Notes under the pieces: model-generated
The model's input: only the letters and a program-made list of their open reading frames with translations
What the model was told of the DNA's origin: nothing
The model's database searches: none
Assembly: GCA_031254675.1 (NCBI GenBank)
Contig: JAIRTV010000035.1
Coordinates: forward strand, 1-6,476
Direction: 5' to 3'
Length of the DNA stretch: 6,476 bases
Origin: Planctomycetaceae bacterium
Lineage (GTDB): Bacteria > Planctomycetota > Planctomycetia > Pirellulales > Thermoguttaceae
Position numbers and translations under genes: made by a program
In this document: positions 5,589-6,476 of the stretch, in pieces
Layout of the letters: the number at the start of each line of letters is the position of its first letter
How positions within the stretch are numbered: position 1 is the first letter of the stretch

Positions 5589-5606
5589 CCCAATATGGTT
5601 TTAACC
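5583..5606 (+). repeat. tandem palindromes at the rplV stop codon
   Basis: GGTTAACC (5583-5590) contains the rplV stop TAA. After CAATAT comes a second, near-copy palindrome at 5597-5606 (GGTT, TT, AACC), flanked by T and A. The two can also pair with each other. Either a stop-linked RNA structure or a binding site for a dimeric protein would fit; nothing decides between them. Confidence 0.35.
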
Positions 5607-5636
5607 AAACAAAAAATCATTGCTGTTTGTTTTTTT
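5606..5636 (+). terminator. weak intrinsic-terminator-like hairpin between rplV and rpsC
   Basis: CAAACA (5606-5611) pairs with TGTTTG (5624-5629) around a 12-base loop and is followed at once by seven T (5630-5636). The layout is that of an intrinsic terminator, but the stem is short and has only two G-C pairs, so full termination is unlikely. It may act as an attenuator or be chance. A TAGAAT (5660-5665) downstream resembles a -10 box but has no good -35. Confidence 0.25.
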
Positions 5637-5703
5637 ATTCCATAAAACACGTTTACGTTTAGAATCGTTTGAAACTGAAACTCAGTAGAACCAGAGAATT
5701 ATC

Positions 5704-6432
5704 ATGGGTCAAAAAGTGAATCCGGTTGCATTCCGTACCGGAATTATGGAAGATTGGAAGAGTCGTTGGTACGCATCCAAAAAAGAATTTGCTGAACTTC
5801 TTGTTGAAGACAAGAATATTCGTGATTTTATTAAGAAGCGCAAAGACCCAAGCGATTCCAGACAAGAAAAACCGATGTACCCTGCGATTTCTAAAATTGA
5901 AATCGAGCGGACACGAGATGAAGTTCGAGTGATCCTTCATTCTGCTAAACCTGGTGTGATGATCGGACGACGCGGTGAAAAAGTCGAAGAACTTCAAAAT
6001 GATCTCCAAAAAATTACCGGACGACGTATCAATTTGATCATTGAAGAAATTGTTCGTCCTGATATTGTTGCTCAGTTAATTGCCGAAGACATTGGCGAAC
6101 AGCTTGTAAAACGAGTTGGTTTTCGCCGGACAATGAAACGGGCAATGGAACAGGCAATGGAATCCGGTGCCAAAGGGATCAAGATTCAACTTTCGGGTCG
6201 ATTGGGCGGTGCAGAAATGGCACGTTGCGAAAAACAAATTGCCGGTTCCATTCCGCTTTCAACACTCCGAGCCAAAATCGATTATGGTTTTCATGAAGCA
6301 AAAATTGCACAAGGTCATATCGGTATTCAGGTTTGGATTAATCAAGGTGAATATAGTGAGGTAGATAACAATGGCGCGAATGCCCAAACGAGTCAAACAT
6401 CGAAAAATCCAAAGAGGTCGTATAAAAGGTGA
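5704..6432 (+). CDS. rpsC: 30S ribosomal protein S3
   Basis: S3 is part of the mRNA entry channel and its helicase function, in the small-subunit head. The 242-residue product begins MGQKVNPVAFRTGI as in all S3. The type II KH domain has its GxxG as GRRG at residues 88-91 (VMIGRRGEKVEEL). The C-terminal domain shows RRTMKRAMEQAMESGAKGIK (141-160), SGRLGGAEMAR (164-174) and IGIQVWINQGE (207-217). Compared with E. coli there is an insertion of about ten residues near 46-60 (KRKDPSDSRQEKPMY), which I recall from other planctomycetes. The start has only AGAG upstream. The last 20 or so residues, basic and Q/S-rich, are encoded in the 62 bases that overlap rplP. Confidence 0.97.
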   Translation: MGQKVNPVAFRTGIMEDWKSRWYASKKEFAELLVEDKNIRDFIKKRKDPSDSRQEKPMYPAISKIEIERTRDEVRVILHSAKPGVMIGRRGEKVEELQNDLQKITGRRINLIIEEIVRPDIVAQLIAEDIGEQLVKRVGFRRTMKRAMEQAMESGAKGIKIQLSGRLGGAEMARCEKQIAGSIPLSTLRAKIDYGFHEAKIAQGHIGIQVWINQGEYSEVDNNGANAQTSQTSKNPKRSYKR

Positions 6433-6476
6433 AGCGACACGCGGAAACGATGTTGTTTTCGGAGATTTCGGATTAC
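6371..6476 (+). CDS. rplP: 50S ribosomal protein L16, N-terminal part only
   Basis: L16 lies by the A-site tRNA elbow on the large subunit. The 35 codons visible read MARMPKRVKHRK, then a stretch with RGRIKGEATRGN, then VVFGDFGL, the standard L16 N-terminus (MPKR.K.RK..RGR.KG.A.RG....FG..GL). Two starts are possible, 6371 and 6380; GAGGT at 6358-6362 is about 8 bases before 6371, so that start is preferred. It lies within rpsC in the +1 frame, with 62 bases shared. The gene runs off the window at 6476. Confidence 0.95.
   Translation, partial: MARMPKRVKHRKIQRGRIKGEATRGNDVVFGDFGL

Noticed and set aside
1..6476. CRISPR array, tRNA, rRNA, phage or defence genes
   Set aside because: No regularly spaced direct repeats, no cloverleaf or rRNA segments, and no genes other than DUF1559 and ribosomal proteins were seen.

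Overview
The window is the start of an S10-type ribosomal protein operon, read entirely on the + strand, preceded by the end of a DUF1559 gene. Gene order after the DUF1559 gene is rpsJ (S10), rplC (L3), rplD (L4), rplW (L23), rplB (L2), rpsS (S19), rplV (L22), rpsC (S3) and the first 106 bases of rplP (L16). This is the classical bacterial order with nothing missing or inserted.

The organism looks like a planctomycete, inferred from three things. The first gene has the DUF1559 signature (prepilin-type N-terminus, H-X9-DG near the C-terminus), a family greatly expanded in Planctomycetota. The L3 and S3 proteins carry internal insertions compared with E. coli. The S10 and S3 wording also resembles what I recall of Pirellula-like planctomycetes. 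The DNA is clearly AT-rich, unlike many cultured planctomycetes, so a lower-GC lineage is likely. I cannot name a genus.

Layout: 1-1077 is the 3' part of the DUF1559 gene. 1078-1588 is a 511-base non-coding stretch. It holds a MITE-like inverted-repeat element (about 1121-1266), a weak terminator-like hairpin, two tandem sigma70-like promoter candidates and two clean dyads just before rpsJ. 1589 to the end is the ribosomal protein operon.

The operon is loosely packed. Seven of its junctions are gaps of 66-117 bases, most of them containing an inverted repeat, several of which involve the stop codon of the gene just ended. The last junction is the opposite: rpsC and rplP overlap by 62 bases in different frames. 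A good extended -10 promoter candidate lies just before rpsS. Shine-Dalgarno sequences are clear for rplW, rplV and rplP but absent for rplC and rplB.

The gene products act together in ribosome assembly. L2, L3, L4, L22 and L23 are large-subunit proteins at the peptidyl transferase centre or the exit tunnel, S3, S10 and S19 belong to the small-subunit head, and L16 sits near the A site. I see no new defence, mobile or metabolic system. The points worth a second look are the non-coding architecture, the S3/L16 overprinting, and L3 having cysteine where E. coli has its methylated glutamine.
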